Position numbers and translations under genes: made by a program
The notes under the pieces: model-generated
The model's database searches: none
Told to the model about the DNA's origin: nothing
Seen by the model: only the letters and a program-made list of their open reading frames with translations
Shown here: piece by piece, positions 1 to 7,586 of the stretch
Layout: the number at the start of each line of letters is the position of its first letter
How positions within the stretch are numbered: position 1 is the first letter of the stretch
Assembly (NCBI GenBank): GCA_021809845.1
Contig: JAJZJW010000003.1
Location: 85,785-149,784 of the forward strand
Source of the DNA: a bacterium
GTDB lineage: Bacteria; SZUA-79; Acidulodesulfobacterales; Acidulodesulfobacteraceae
Length of the DNA: 64,000 nt
Reading direction: 5' to 3'

Positions 1-68
1 CTAACGGATATATCCAATAGCTTTAAATCGTTAAGCACCGCCTTATGCCAGATTATTTTATAATTCAT
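1..68 (-). CDS. RelE/ParE-type toxin, N-terminal fragment cut by window edge
   Basis: Reading leftwards from an ATG at 66-68 gives 22 residues beginning MNYKIIWHKAVLNDLKLL before the window ends. The pattern of a short beta strand, Trp, then a helix with Asp-Leu is typical of RelE/ParE mRNA-interferase or gyrase toxins. The ATG overlaps the TGA of the upstream antitoxin gene as ATGA, the usual coupling in type II toxin-antitoxin pairs. The catalytic C-terminal part lies outside the window, so RelE and ParE cannot be told apart. Confidence 0.6.
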   Translation of the reverse strand, partial: MNYKIIWHKAVLNDLKLLDISV

Positions 69-274
69 AATCCAAGATATTTTCTTGCTTCCTCATGACT
101 TAAGTATTCGGCGTTTTTATCATTAAGACGCTCCAACGCAAGATAGCCATCTTCGTTATCTTCGAGATACTGTTGAAGGGCTTCTCTTATATAAAAACTT
201 TTCGATCTTTTAGTTTTAATAGCCAAATCTTTAAGGCGATTTTCCAACTCCTCTGGTAGTTTTAGGCTTAACAT
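65..274 (-). CDS. Ribbon-helix-helix antitoxin (RelB/CopG-like)
   Basis: This 69-residue protein begins MLSLKLPEELENRLKDLA, a beta strand followed by an amphipathic helix, and continues with a second helix around residues 23-40 (TKRSKSFYIREALQQYL). That is a typical RHH DNA-binding fold. The C-terminal 25 residues, acidic and ending HEEARKYLGL, match the toxin-binding tail of small antitoxins. A GGAGG ribosome binding site sits about 9 nt upstream of the ATG. The stop overlaps the start of the RelE-like gene. RHH antitoxins normally repress their own operon through an upstream palindrome, and one is present at 293-330. Confidence 0.8.
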   Translation of the reverse strand: MLSLKLPEELENRLKDLAIKTKRSKSFYIREALQQYLEDNEDGYLALERLNDKNAEYLSHEEARKYLGL

Positions 275-292
275 TATATATATTTTCCTCCT

Positions 293-330
293 ATAAATGT
301 AATATTATTATTACTTATTATTACATTTAT
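293..330. promoter_or_regulatory. Inverted repeat, likely operator of the toxin-antitoxin operon
   Basis: ATAAATGTAATA at 293-304 is repeated as its exact reverse complement at 319-330, with a 14-nt AT-rich spacer. It lies immediately upstream of the antitoxin ribosome binding site, where RHH antitoxins usually bind to repress their own promoter. The operator role is inferred; the symmetry is seen directly. Confidence 0.5.
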
Positions 331-528
331 TACTTGAAATGTCAAACACTATTTGGCGTCATTCCCGCATAACCGGGAAAGTTCCAAATGAATTTCACAT
401 ATCCATAGGACGCATAGCCCAATACGACGTGCCTGATGACCGTCAGGCACATATCGCAAACACACGCTTATCAGAGCAAAGCTTTAATGTGTATGTTTGC
501 AGACGGCAAAACAAAACGATAATCCAAA
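331..528. other. Intergenic region with two short hairpins
   Basis: No convincing gene is seen here. GTGCCTGA at 429-436 pairs with TCAGGCAC at 443-450 across a 6-nt loop, and TTCCCG at 362-367 pairs with CGGGAA at 374-379. Neither has a downstream T tract, so they are not classical terminators. The second hairpin lies in a GTCATTCCCGC word that resembles dispersed intergenic repeats of many bacteria. Confidence 0.4.
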
Positions 529-1173
529 TTAACCGCTATTAGGCAGTTCGGATTCGGCGCAAATGACGCCGTTGCCAGGAGCGGCGGGGATGCCGGCTTC
601 CGCCGTAACCTCTCTCTGCGTCCCTCCGGCAAATCCGTTAGATGTAATTATCCAATAAGTAGTAGTGTTGCCGCCTGCGCCGCCTGGGCAAGGCGTTACA
701 GTTTTACTCATTATAGCACAAAACGCAGGTGTATAATTATCAACACCGATATTAGACTTACCGGCAGTAACGGCAGCAGTACTGCCTGGATACAGATTAT
801 AGCTGTAAATATAATAAGTTGAACCAGAAGAAGAAACCGCATGTGAAACAGAAACCCCATACGGAGGAACAACTACAGCCGGACAGCTTAAACCGTTTGG
901 AGGGGTTTGCGAAAAAAGTTGTGATGGAGGTGGATTCTGCCCAAGCTCGTACGCAGCTATTTCTACGCCGGATTTTGCTGCATATTTTGAGGCGGCGCTA
1001 GTCAAATCCTGCTTTGAATTTACACCGCTTGAAGCCATAAGATATGCAAAAACCGAACCTGCCAGCCCCATTAAAATAATTATAATAATAGCAAATATTA
1101 TCGATATTCCGCTGTTTGAGCTTGTAATTCTGCTTTTAAAAAATTTTATCATAATAATATTTTTTAAGTTCAT
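529..1173 (-). CDS. PilX/GspK-like minor pilin
   Basis: This 214-residue protein starts with a short basic leader ending in Ser-Gly (about residue 22) and a long hydrophobic helix (ISIIFAIIIIILMGLAGSVF), the layout of a type IV prepilin. The Glu normally at position +5 is absent, as in PilX/GspK-type minor pilins. The helix is followed by an alpha-helical stretch and a Gly/Ser/Thr-rich C-terminal domain with Cys residues that could form disulfides. It is the last gene of a four-gene minus-strand cluster with two other prepilins and a collagen-like protein. Whether the assembly is a type IV pilus or a type II secretion pseudopilus cannot be decided, because no ATPase or secretin lies nearby. 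Confidence 0.6.
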   Translation of the reverse strand: MNLKNIIMIKFFKSRITSSNSGISIIFAIIIIILMGLAGSVFAYLMASSGVNSKQDLTSAASKYAAKSGVEIAAYELGQNPPPSQLFSQTPPNGLSCPAVVVPPYGVSVSHAVSSSGSTYYIYSYNLYPGSTAAVTAGKSNIGVDNYTPAFCAIMSKTVTPCPGGAGGNTTTYWIITSNGFAGGTQREVTAEAGIPAAPGNGVICAESELPNSG

Positions 1174-1245
1174 CCTGCAAATTTATATATTAAGCTGCAA
1201 ACAAATCCTTTTTGCTTTTAATTATCGTGCAATATTGCAATATAG

Positions 1246-1818
1246 TTATTGAAAATTAATACTTCTTATATTATTAGCAACAGGATACAATGCAGTAATT
1301 CCATTGCTTGAAGTTAACTGTTTATATAATATGTTGTTATTTATACAAAAAACTATTAATTCATAATTTACGCCGCTTCCACCAGAAATAGCAGCCGGCA
1401 TAGATTTATAAAACGCGATCTCGCTTGGCTCGCAAGGACTTAATTCACCCGGCAAACAAGATGCGCACGTTGGCGGAAGAATTATAAGCGGTTGGGAGCC
1501 GTCAGCGCATGCAAGAACAATAGGAGCCTCAGCAGTAGGCGTATTAGTAGCAGTAAGAGGACACGCTGCACCAGGAGGCGGCGATAAAGGCGAGGCTGGG
1601 AGAAACGACGCTTCTTCTAAATTTCTTCTAATCACGGAACTTGCGTAACTCAGAGAATTAATCTGACGAAGAGCATTTTCGTTAGTTGCGTAGTCATTTA
1701 TTCCAAACATAATTACCTGATATAATCCTACAGCCATTATACCTATAAGCAAGATGGTCATGACCAATTCTATAAGCGTAAATCCGCCTTTATCGCCAAA
1801 CACGTCATTTTTAATCAT
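1246..1818 (-). CDS. PilW/GspJ-like prepilin
   Basis: This 190-residue protein has a clear type III signal: a short charged leader, the cleavage site Gly-Gly before FTLIELVMTILLIGIM, and the conserved Glu at mature position 5. The rest is a globular domain with several Cys residues. A prepilin peptidase would cut after Gly and N-methylate the Phe. Long N-terminal helix plus a roughly 170-residue body suits the PilW/GspJ class. It lies between the collagen-like gene and the PilX-like gene on the same strand, about 70 bp from the latter. Confidence 0.7.
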   Translation of the reverse strand: MIKNDVFGDKGGFTLIELVMTILLIGIMAVGLYQVIMFGINDYATNENALRQINSLSYASSVIRRNLEEASFLPASPLSPPPGAACPLTATNTPTAEAPIVLACADGSQPLIILPPTCASCLPGELSPCEPSEIAFYKSMPAAISGGSGVNYELIVFCINNNILYKQLTSSNGITALYPVANNIRSINFQ

Positions 1819-2034
1819 GTCTTTTTATTTGTTTTCGCTTTTTTTGCAATAAGCTTCAAATATTTTTCAGTATATTTTATGTTTTTAGTATTTATATTTG
1901 AAAAAATATATTTTTCCGAGCCGTATAAAATTCTTACTCTATTAATTTTTTCTAGAATTTTAAGTGCCTTATATTTACGGCTTTTTCATATCTGTTGGTA
2001 AATAATATACCTCTATTGTCCTATTATAAATTAA
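1819..2034. other. Gap between pilin genes, no gene seen
   Basis: This 216-bp AT-rich spacer holds no start codon with a ribosome binding site and no long frame. I see no hairpin with a T tract. Confidence 0.4.
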
Positions 2035-3006
2035 CTAGTTGACAATAGTAGAAAATCCGCTGGTTATGCTTTTCTGCTGAGCGCTATTTCCGCCATTCGG
2101 ACTGGCAGCCGTTATTGTAAACTGCGCCGAACATGATGTGGATGTGCTCCCTCCATTAGTAGTAGGAGGAGGAGTACACAGCTTTCCTAAAGGTCCTGAA
2201 GTTCCTGGAGGTCCTGAAGTTCCTGGAGGTCCTGAAGGTCCTGAAGTTCCTGGAGGTCCTGGAGGTGTCGTCAAGTTAGGCGGTGGAGACGGTTTTCCGA
2301 CCCCAGCGTGGAGTTCAACATATCCAATCCCAGAATTTATAAACAACCATAGTGATTGCCACCATTTTAATTTTTTATTAAGCTCTTTTTTTTGTATATT
2401 GCTGAGATGATTACTTAGAAGCAAATATAATTCAACCGGACTTAGACTATTTAATAAGTTATATAACTGAGCGCTTTTCAGTGAATTAAGAACAGAATAA
2501 AGATTATTATCACTTAACGAAGATAAAACATAATACAGCTCCGTACTATTTAATTTATTTAAAAGTTTATAAGACTCATTGCCTGAGAGTTCAGAGAGAA
2601 TTCCATACGTCTGGGACGGCTGAAGTAAATACTCAAAAACACTGTATAGATAGTTAGGCTTGGAGCGCAATTTTGACAATACGGCATAAATTTGATTACC
2701 ATTCATGAGGGAAAGAGTATTATAAAGCGTATTTTGAGTAATTGGCGAGGGCGTACCGGAAACCGAAGACGGCGGAATGGATGGGCTTAAATTGTAAAGT
2801 ACATCATACAATTCATTACCGGATAAACAGCTTAATGCTAAATATATTTTGTCACCGTTTGATATTCCGGCAAGCTGAGACGCTGACGGTACTGCGCAGC
2901 TCTGAGCGCCATAAACCTGTTTTATCAAAATAATATTAAATAGGACTACTGCCGCAGCAATCAGCGGCAGAACGCTATATTTTATGTGCATCTTCTTATC
3001 ATCCAA
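2035..3006 (-). CDS. Exported LY-repeat protein with a collagen-like tract
   Basis: This 323-residue protein has a hydrophobic N-terminal export segment at about residues 11-33. From about residue 48 to 200 it carries roughly ten copies of a 12-residue unit of the form [S/N]-x-L-S-x-x-x-L-Y-x-x-L, for example SSLSDNNLYSVL then NSLKSAQLYNLL. This predicts a helical solenoid. A Trp-containing hydrophobic patch follows, then about eight collagen-like Gly-X-Y triplets (GPPGTSGPSGPPGTS style) and a Thr/Ser-rich tail with two Cys. It lies inside a minor-pilin operon, at the place where tip adhesins such as PilY1 are often encoded, so a surface or pilus-tip role is inferred. I do not recognise the family. 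Confidence 0.55.
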   Translation of the reverse strand: MDDKKMHIKYSVLPLIAAAVVLFNIILIKQVYGAQSCAVPSASQLAGISNGDKIYLALSCLSGNELYDVLYNLSPSIPPSSVSGTPSPITQNTLYNTLSLMNGNQIYAVLSKLRSKPNYLYSVFEYLLQPSQTYGILSELSGNESYKLLNKLNSTELYYVLSSLSDNNLYSVLNSLKSAQLYNLLNSLSPVELYLLLSNHLSNIQKKELNKKLKWWQSLWLFINSGIGYVELHAGVGKPSPPPNLTTPPGPPGTSGPSGPPGTSGPPGTSGPLGKLCTPPPTTNGGSTSTSCSAQFTITAASPNGGNSAQQKSITSGFSTIVN

Positions 3007-3319
3007 ATAAACAATTCATGAATAAATATATATTCTTCATAAAATAAATGGGAGCAAAAATAACATAATATTGCATCGTATTATTATACTATATTTTTTT
3101 ACTTATATATAATACACTATATAATATACAATATATTTTTATAAATTTAAAATATAGAAACAGGTCTTGTCGAAATACAAGGTCTTAATAAAAACGGCAA
3201 AAAAACGATGCCTGCCGCCAATTAGTTTAATTAATTTTCAAAAAAAATAGTGTCTGTCCCCAATTAATTCAATTAATTGCTTTATATCTCATAGAGCTAA
3301 TGCAATGGTGATATGGAAA
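3007..3319. other. Intergenic region with REP-like words
   Basis: No gene is supported. The right part contains GATGCCTGCCGCC and GTGTCTGTCCCCAATTAATT next to AATTAATT-type runs. Similar words recur at other gaps in this window (near 19160, 39310, 39400 and 41890-41970), suggesting a degenerate dispersed intergenic repeat family. Confidence 0.35.
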
Positions 3320-3874
3320 CTATCCGGTAAAAATCATTGTAAGGGTAACACTAGGATAATTAGCGGCAGCGGGCGGTTTGAAAGAAGTACAATTTCCGCC
3401 GTCAACCCCATTATTAAACCATTCTGTTTTCACAATGGCTAAGAAGAAGTCAGGAGAGGGTGAAATTGCGGGATTTATTGCGACATCGCCTGCGCTGCCT
3501 GTTCCTGTCTGACCGTCCAAAGTAATTGACAGAGGATAAAAAGCGGTGTAAAAACATTCATTATTAATTTGCTCAACCTGCTGCGGAGAATTGTCTGGGT
3601 AGATAGTAAAAGGGCTATTAGGGGGAGTAGTAGTAGTAGTAGGAGTACATACACCATAAATTGTGCCGCCTTCACTGCAGTAATTTAAATCAGCCATATA
3701 TTGCTTAGCTAAGTTTGTTGCGGTAACTTCATTTGCAATCCTTACGCTCGTTGCAGAGCCCACTATAAAACTTTCCAATATGGCAGTTAAAGATATGCCC
3801 AGTATTATAATGGTAATTACTATTTCCAGCAAGCTAAAACCTTTTTTATTTTTAAAAATATGATGCAAACTCAT
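3320..3874 (-). CDS. PilV/GspI-like prepilin
   Basis: This 184-residue protein has a short basic leader (MSLHHIFKNKKG) and the prepilin cleavage signal before FSLLEIVITIIILGISLTA, with Glu at mature position 5. The body has four Cys residues and a Thr/Pro-rich loop. Size and motif match PilV/GspI-class minor pilins. It is the first gene of the four-gene cluster, so transcription probably starts in the repeat-bearing gap upstream. An additional 66-residue frame on the same strand inside it is a shadow. Confidence 0.7.
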   Translation of the reverse strand: MSLHHIFKNKKGFSLLEIVITIIILGISLTAILESFIVGSATSVRIANEVTATNLAKQYMADLNYCSEGGTIYGVCTPTTTTTPPNSPFTIYPDNSPQQVEQINNECFYTAFYPLSITLDGQTGTGSAGDVAINPAISPSPDFFLAIVKTEWFNNGVDGGNCTSFKPPAAANYPSVTLTMIFTG

Positions 3875-4257
3875 ATATAATATATTTATAATTTACATTA
3901 AACAGCTTATACATTACATTAATGCGCTTATGTTAGTTTATTATATAATATAACATAATATAACTTAACAAAATAAATATGTTAGTTGATAATATAACAT
4001 TGCAAAACAAGTACGCTAGTTGGTAATATAACATAACAAATAAATAAGTTAGTTAATAATATAACATTGCAAAACAAGTACGCTAGTTGGTAATATAACA
4101 TTGCAAAATAAAACAGAATATAGCATACATAATAGAACAGAATATAACAGGCAGAATTAATTATAAGCACAATATCTATTATTCTATCTATATCTATCAA
4201 CAAGTGAACTGCTCCTCCCTTACGGAAGGGGACTTCCCGGCAATGTTAGTTAAATTA
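3875..4257. repeat. Upstream gap with 67-bp direct repeats and an IS605-like end
   Basis: A block starting ATAATATAACATTGC at 3989 recurs at 4056, a 67-bp offset. Each unit contains two related copies of a TAATATAACAT/GCTAGTTGG theme. At 4204-4240 the sequence GTGAACTGC, a hairpin (TCCCTT/AAGGGGA type) and CTTCCCG follow one another, the layout of a right end of an IS200/IS605-family element. No transposase gene is present. Short frames across this repeat are not considered genes. Confidence 0.5.
4203..4243 (-). mobile_element. Possible IS200/IS605-type end relic
   Basis: GTGAACTGC, a stem-loop of about 20 nt and CTTCC(C/T)G occur here and again at about 15692-15733 with a different stem. 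IS200/IS605 elements end in such subterminal hairpins, and in the reverse direction this reads as AGGAAGTCC...GCAGTTCAC. No tnpA or tnpB reading frame is adjacent, so at most a relic is present. Confidence 0.35.
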
Positions 4258-4782
4258 TTAATAATTGCCGTTAGGAGACATTGAAGGCATCACTGCTTCC
4301 TGTAAAATATCGTTACTCTGGTAAATATACTGCATAATATAGATAACCTTGCCTACATCTCTGCCGTATTGAAGTTTTTCATATTCATCCGGAACGTATC
4401 TGAGTGTTCTGAATAGTATCGGATATCCGTACAGGTTTTTTTGAATAAGCTGGCTTAGCGGTATAACAGTAGAATTATTGGAAACCGCAAATTCGAGCCA
4501 GCACACGCCGCCTGCGTTAAATACCGCTTCGTATTTTACTTTATTAAAAGTATATTTATATGCTTTAATTCCTGAATTTTTGTAATTATACTGCTCAAGT
4601 TCATTCTGATAAAAATATAGCGTACTCAGCGGAATTCTTTTCATACGATATGTTTTTCGCATCTGCTTATAAATGTTTCCGACTGCTGCATAAACATTAT
4701 TTTCGTTAAATCCCGTAAATGCGGCTGCGGCGGCAGACATGGTTAAAACAATAAGTATAAAAATCGATAAACTTTTTTTCAT
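4258..4782 (-). CDS. Exported protein of unknown function
   Basis: This 174-residue protein begins with a classic signal peptide: MKKS, a hydrophobic core (IFILIVLTMSAAAAAF), and a likely cut near residues 22-32. A GGAG ribosome binding site lies 7 nt upstream of the ATG. The mature part is rich in Tyr and Asn (14 or more Tyr), has one Cys and shows no motif I recognise. Size and Tyr content suggest a small periplasmic soluble protein. It follows the cytochrome frame of the signalling island on the same strand across a 300-bp microsatellite, so it could be its last gene or stand alone. Confidence 0.55.
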   Translation of the reverse strand: MKKSLSIFILIVLTMSAAAAAFTGFNENNVYAAVGNIYKQMRKTYRMKRIPLSTLYFYQNELEQYNYKNSGIKAYKYTFNKVKYEAVFNAGGVCWLEFAVSNNSTVIPLSQLIQKNLYGYPILFRTLRYVPDEYEKLQYGRDVGKVIYIMQYIYQSNDILQEAVMPSMSPNGNY

Positions 4783-4849
4783 TGTGAGCTCCCGAAAATT
4801 AATTTGATATTAATGTTTAATACTATATCTGTATATACATGTATATAAT

Positions 4850-5056
4850 ATTTATATTTATGTTTTTATATTTATACTTATATTTATGTTTTTATATTTA
4901 TACTTATATTTATGTTTTTATATTTATACTTATATTTATGTTTTTATATTTATACTTATGTTTATCTTTATATTTATCTTTATATTTATCTTTATATTTA
5001 TCTTTATATTTATCTTTATATTTATCTTTATATTTATCTTTATATTTATCTTTATA
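4850..5056. repeat. Two adjoining microsatellites (26-bp and 12-bp units)
   Basis: A 26-bp unit (TTTATGTTTTTATATTTATA plus CTTATA) is repeated about four times from about 4855. It passes into about eight copies of the 12-bp unit TATTTATCTTTA ending near 5055. The tract lies just beyond the stop of the cytochrome frame. The long Tyr/Phe/Ile frames it opens on the plus strand are artefacts of the repeat. Confidence 0.85.
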
Positions 5057-5078
5057 ATGATTATATTTATATTTTACA

Positions 5079-5795
5079 CTATTTTAAACCTTCAAGCCAG
5101 TTTGCTATCTGAGAAAGTTCCTCCGGCGGCATATTCGGACTCGGCGGCATTGATGAGTTCGGATGTAAAATCTGATTTTTTATCTGAACATAGCTCAGCA
5201 ATGAACCGACATGAGAAAGATTAGAGCCGTTCTTATTCCCTTTATTATATATTTTGTGGCAGTAAAAACAGCCTGCAATTTTAAAATCTTCGTAACCCTG
5301 CCCGGTAAAGACATACGGCGTTTTGGAAACTTGCGGCGCAACCGCGCTTACACTATTTTCAGGACTTGTCTTGTTAGACGTAACATAAGTATGCGACGGT
5401 GCAGCGTGTAGTGCAGGCGGAGGATACATTGCTACTTTTACGTTATTTGAATTATTTGAATTTAAATTATTACTGCTCGCATTAGAATCAGGCACATAAT
5501 TCGTCTTAGGCAAAATGGAAGCCGACGCGGCATTACTTGTAGATTTAATATGTTTAAGCTGACTATTCTTATTCTTATTTTTATTTTTATTTTTATTCTT
5601 ATTATTTATTTTCTCATTCATATTTTTAAGTTTTTCTGCTTTCAATTTGCCGGCATTTCCTGCTGAGTTCCCTTGAGACTTGTGCTCATGATTAGTGCTT
5701 TTTATAATATCTGTCTGTTTTTGGTTGTTCTTGTTCATAGGCAGATAAATATAAAAATAGCCGGCAGCGGCTGAAGACGCTATAATTAATAACAA
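5079..5795 (-). CDS. Membrane-anchored monoheme c-type cytochrome domain (C-terminal half of a kinase-cytochrome frame)
   Basis: From a TTG at 5795 this frame encodes 238 residues: the second half of a membrane helix, a long Lys/Asn/Ser-rich spacer (including a KNKNKN run), and a class I cytochrome c domain near residues 160-238. The heme site is CFYCH (residues 176-180), with MPP motifs at 216 and 222 as candidate axial Met ligands. The TTG falls inside the membrane helix and has no good ribosome binding site. The same frame is open for 44 further codons upstream (5796-5927), giving a basic KSNKK stop-transfer segment and a complete helix, up to the TGA that ends the kinase gene. The natural reading is that this is the extracytoplasmic sensor of the kinase rather than an independent gene. 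Confidence 0.65.
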   Translation of the reverse strand: MLLIIASSAAAGYFYIYLPMNKNNQKQTDIIKSTNHEHKSQGNSAGNAGKLKAEKLKNMNEKINNKNKNKNKNKNKNSQLKHIKSTSNAASASILPKTNYVPDSNASSNNLNSNNSNNVKVAMYPPPALHAAPSHTYVTSNKTSPENSVSAVAPQVSKTPYVFTGQGYEDFKIAGCFYCHKIYNKGNKNGSNLSHVGSLLSYVQIKNQILHPNSSMPPSPNMPPEELSQIANWLEGLK

Positions 5796-5930
5796 TCCGA
5801 TAATTGCAGCAAATAATGCAATTTTTTTATTGGATTTATTAAAATTCTGCCGAGGATAAATTTTTTCGTTTTTTGACGAAGGGTTAAAAGATTTGGAATA
5901 GTTAAAAGACTGGAACGTCTGTTTTTGTCA
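5796..5930 (-). other. In-frame TGA and open linker joining kinase to cytochrome frame
   Basis: The kinase stop TGA (5928-5930) is followed by CAA AAA CAG and 44 sense codons in the same frame, with no ATG, GTG or TTG before 5795. The encoded linker (QKQTFQSFNYSKSFNPSSK onwards) is Gln/Asn/Ser-rich, like the tail of the kinase. It then becomes basic and enters the hydrophobic helix IALFAAIIGLLLIIASSAAA. The base after TGA is C, known as a weak termination context in E. coli. The cause could be a nonsense mutation, a sequencing error or readthrough. Confidence 0.7.
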
Positions 5931-7229
5931 TTCTGCGGCGCCGTTATTGTAAATATTGCCATTGCCGTTATAACTGCTATTATTAATTTCATTATTACCG
6001 TCATTTTCATTGCATATATTATCAGTATCGCTTGATTGAACTCTGCTATATTGATTACTATATTGTTCGTCGTATTGATTATTCTGCTGCGATAAAGACT
6101 GTGCCGGTGATTTTACAGACTGTTTGTTTGTTTTTTCGTTCGGTGTTTCTGATAATACAGACTTAGATTCAGATTTAGATAAAGATACAGACTCGGATTT
6201 ATACATATTTTGCGGCGATTTTTCAGCGCCTTTAAGTATTTCAGACGTCTTAAACGTCCCTTTATCTTCAGATTCAGATATCCGACGCTTTTCTTCATTT
6301 GTATCTAATGTATCTAATGTATCTAATAATTTAATTAATTCATCGGTATTCTGTATCCTGTCTGGTATTTTTATAGAAAGACCTTTTTCTATAATACTTC
6401 TTAATTCTTCGCTGATACCGTTAAAATCTATAGATGTTCCTCCTGCTAAAGCCGTAGCCTCAGGCGGGGGGGCACCTTTTATACAGGCATATAAGGTTGC
6501 GCAAATAGCATAAACGTCGGTAAATTCGCCGCGTCTGCCTTTTCCGCCGTACTGCTCAAGAGGCGCATAACCATGTGTAAGAATTTTTTCATAAGTTCTG
6601 GTTTTATCGTCTGCAAAATCACTGGAAGAACCGAAATCTATAATTTTTATATCTCCCGAATCTTTAATGATAATATTGTCCGGTTTTATATCCTGGTGAA
6701 GCAGTCCTTCAGCATGAATAGCTTTTACCGCGTTAGCAATCTGTCTTATATATTTTACTGCGACTTGTTCGTTTATTTTTCCAAGAAGCGAAGACATTAA
6801 AACACCGCTGATATATTCCATTACTATATAAATGGTGCCGTTTTCTTCTATTATGTCGTAAACATCTACTATCCCCGGATTTTTTAATTTTGCAATGGCT
6901 TTTGCTTCTTCCGTAAAACCTTCCATATTTTTCTTATTTTCAAGCGTGGGCGGCACTGTAACTTTATTGCCGGTTCTTGACGCTATACCGTCGGGAAAAT
7001 ATTCTTTTATTGCTACTTTTCTATCTAATTTTTCATCGTAAGCAAGGTATGTTATCCCAAAGCCGCCCTGTCCAATAACCTTTTCTACTTTATATTTTGA
7101 ATAAATGACACTGCCTGTTTCAAGAGGGGTACACAACACGGAAGAGGCGGGTTCAATTTTACTTCCGCAAGCGGGACATACAGATGCATTGTCCGGAATT
7201 TCGGATAAACAGTTTGGACAGGTTATCAT
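5928..7229 (-). CDS. Zinc-ribbon Ser/Thr protein kinase
   Basis: This 433-residue protein is a Hanks-type kinase. An N-terminal zinc ribbon has Cys pairs at 4/7 and 18/21. The kinase domain covers about residues 45-310, with glycine loop GQGGFG (53-58), VAIK Lys75, catalytic loop HQDIKPDN (178-185, with Gln where Arg is usual, so an HRD variant), DFG (198-200) and APLEQY in place of APE. These elements suggest it is active. The C-terminal 110 residues are a Ser/Gln/Asn-rich linker. Bacterial receptor kinases usually follow such a linker with a membrane helix and a sensor domain. Both appear here in the same frame after the TGA stop at 5928. A PP2C phosphatase and FHA reader lie upstream in the same direction. 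Confidence 0.9.
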   Translation of the reverse strand: MITCPNCLSEIPDNASVCPACGSKIEPASSVLCTPLETGSVIYSKYKVEKVIGQGGFGITYLAYDEKLDRKVAIKEYFPDGIASRTGNKVTVPPTLENKKNMEGFTEEAKAIAKLKNPGIVDVYDIIEENGTIYIVMEYISGVLMSSLLGKINEQVAVKYIRQIANAVKAIHAEGLLHQDIKPDNIIIKDSGDIKIIDFGSSSDFADDKTRTYEKILTHGYAPLEQYGGKGRRGEFTDVYAICATLYACIKGAPPPEATALAGGTSIDFNGISEELRSIIEKGLSIKIPDRIQNTDELIKLLDTLDTLDTNEEKRRISESEDKGTFKTSEILKGAEKSPQNMYKSESVSLSKSESKSVLSETPNEKTNKQSVKSPAQSLSQQNNQYDEQYSNQYSRVQSSDTDNICNENDGNNEINNSSYNGNGNIYNNGAAE

Positions 7230-7586
7230 AACAATTATCTAAGCTCTCAAGATATATATAACGTAATACAATGCAGTTTAATATGCTTACTTAATATATT
7301 TATATATTTGCTAAATACAATGCAGTTTAATATGCTTACTTAATATATTTATATATTTGCTAAATATAATGCAGTTTAATATGCTTACTTAATATATTTA
7401 TATATTTGCTAAATACAATGCAGTTTAATATGCTTACTTAATATATTTATATATTTGCTAAATATAATGCAGTTTAATATGCTTACTTAATATATTTATA
7501 TATTTGCTAAATATAAATTATATAAATAATACTTGTATAATATTTGTATAATATTTATATAATACTTGTAATACTTGTAATCCGCA
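7230..7586. repeat. Five 49-bp tandem repeats between phosphatase and kinase genes
   Basis: Units beginning (C/T)AATGCAGTTTAATATGC start at 7269, 7318, 7367, 7416 and 7465, exactly 49 bp apart, and end near 7513. The first base varies as C, C, T, C, T, so the last four look like a duplicated pair. The spacer on either side is AT-rich with no gene. The array separates the PP2C stop from the kinase start, so it lies in the untranslated leader of the kinase if the genes are cotranscribed. Confidence 0.9.

Noticed and set aside
339-542. 67-residue plus-strand frame after the operator
   Set aside because: No ribosome binding site, covers two hairpins and overlaps the pilin stop; composition is not protein-like.
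2138-2410. Gly/Pro-rich plus-strand frame
   Set aside because: It is the antisense image of the collagen-like Gly-X-Y tract of the real minus-strand gene.
3982-4203. 73-residue hydrophobic frame on the minus strand
   Set aside because: It spans the 67-bp direct repeats and has no ribosome binding site.
4839-5224. Overlapping Tyr/Phe/Leu/Ile-repeat frames on the plus strand
   Set aside because: They are opened by 12-bp and 26-bp microsatellites free of stop codons in all frames.
5900-5930. TGA at 5928 as a selenocysteine codon
   Set aside because: Only a weak 4-bp stem (AGAC/GUCU) lies just after it and it is too close to the UGA for a bacterial SECIS; a Sec in a disordered linker would have no clear role. 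Not excluded, but not supported.
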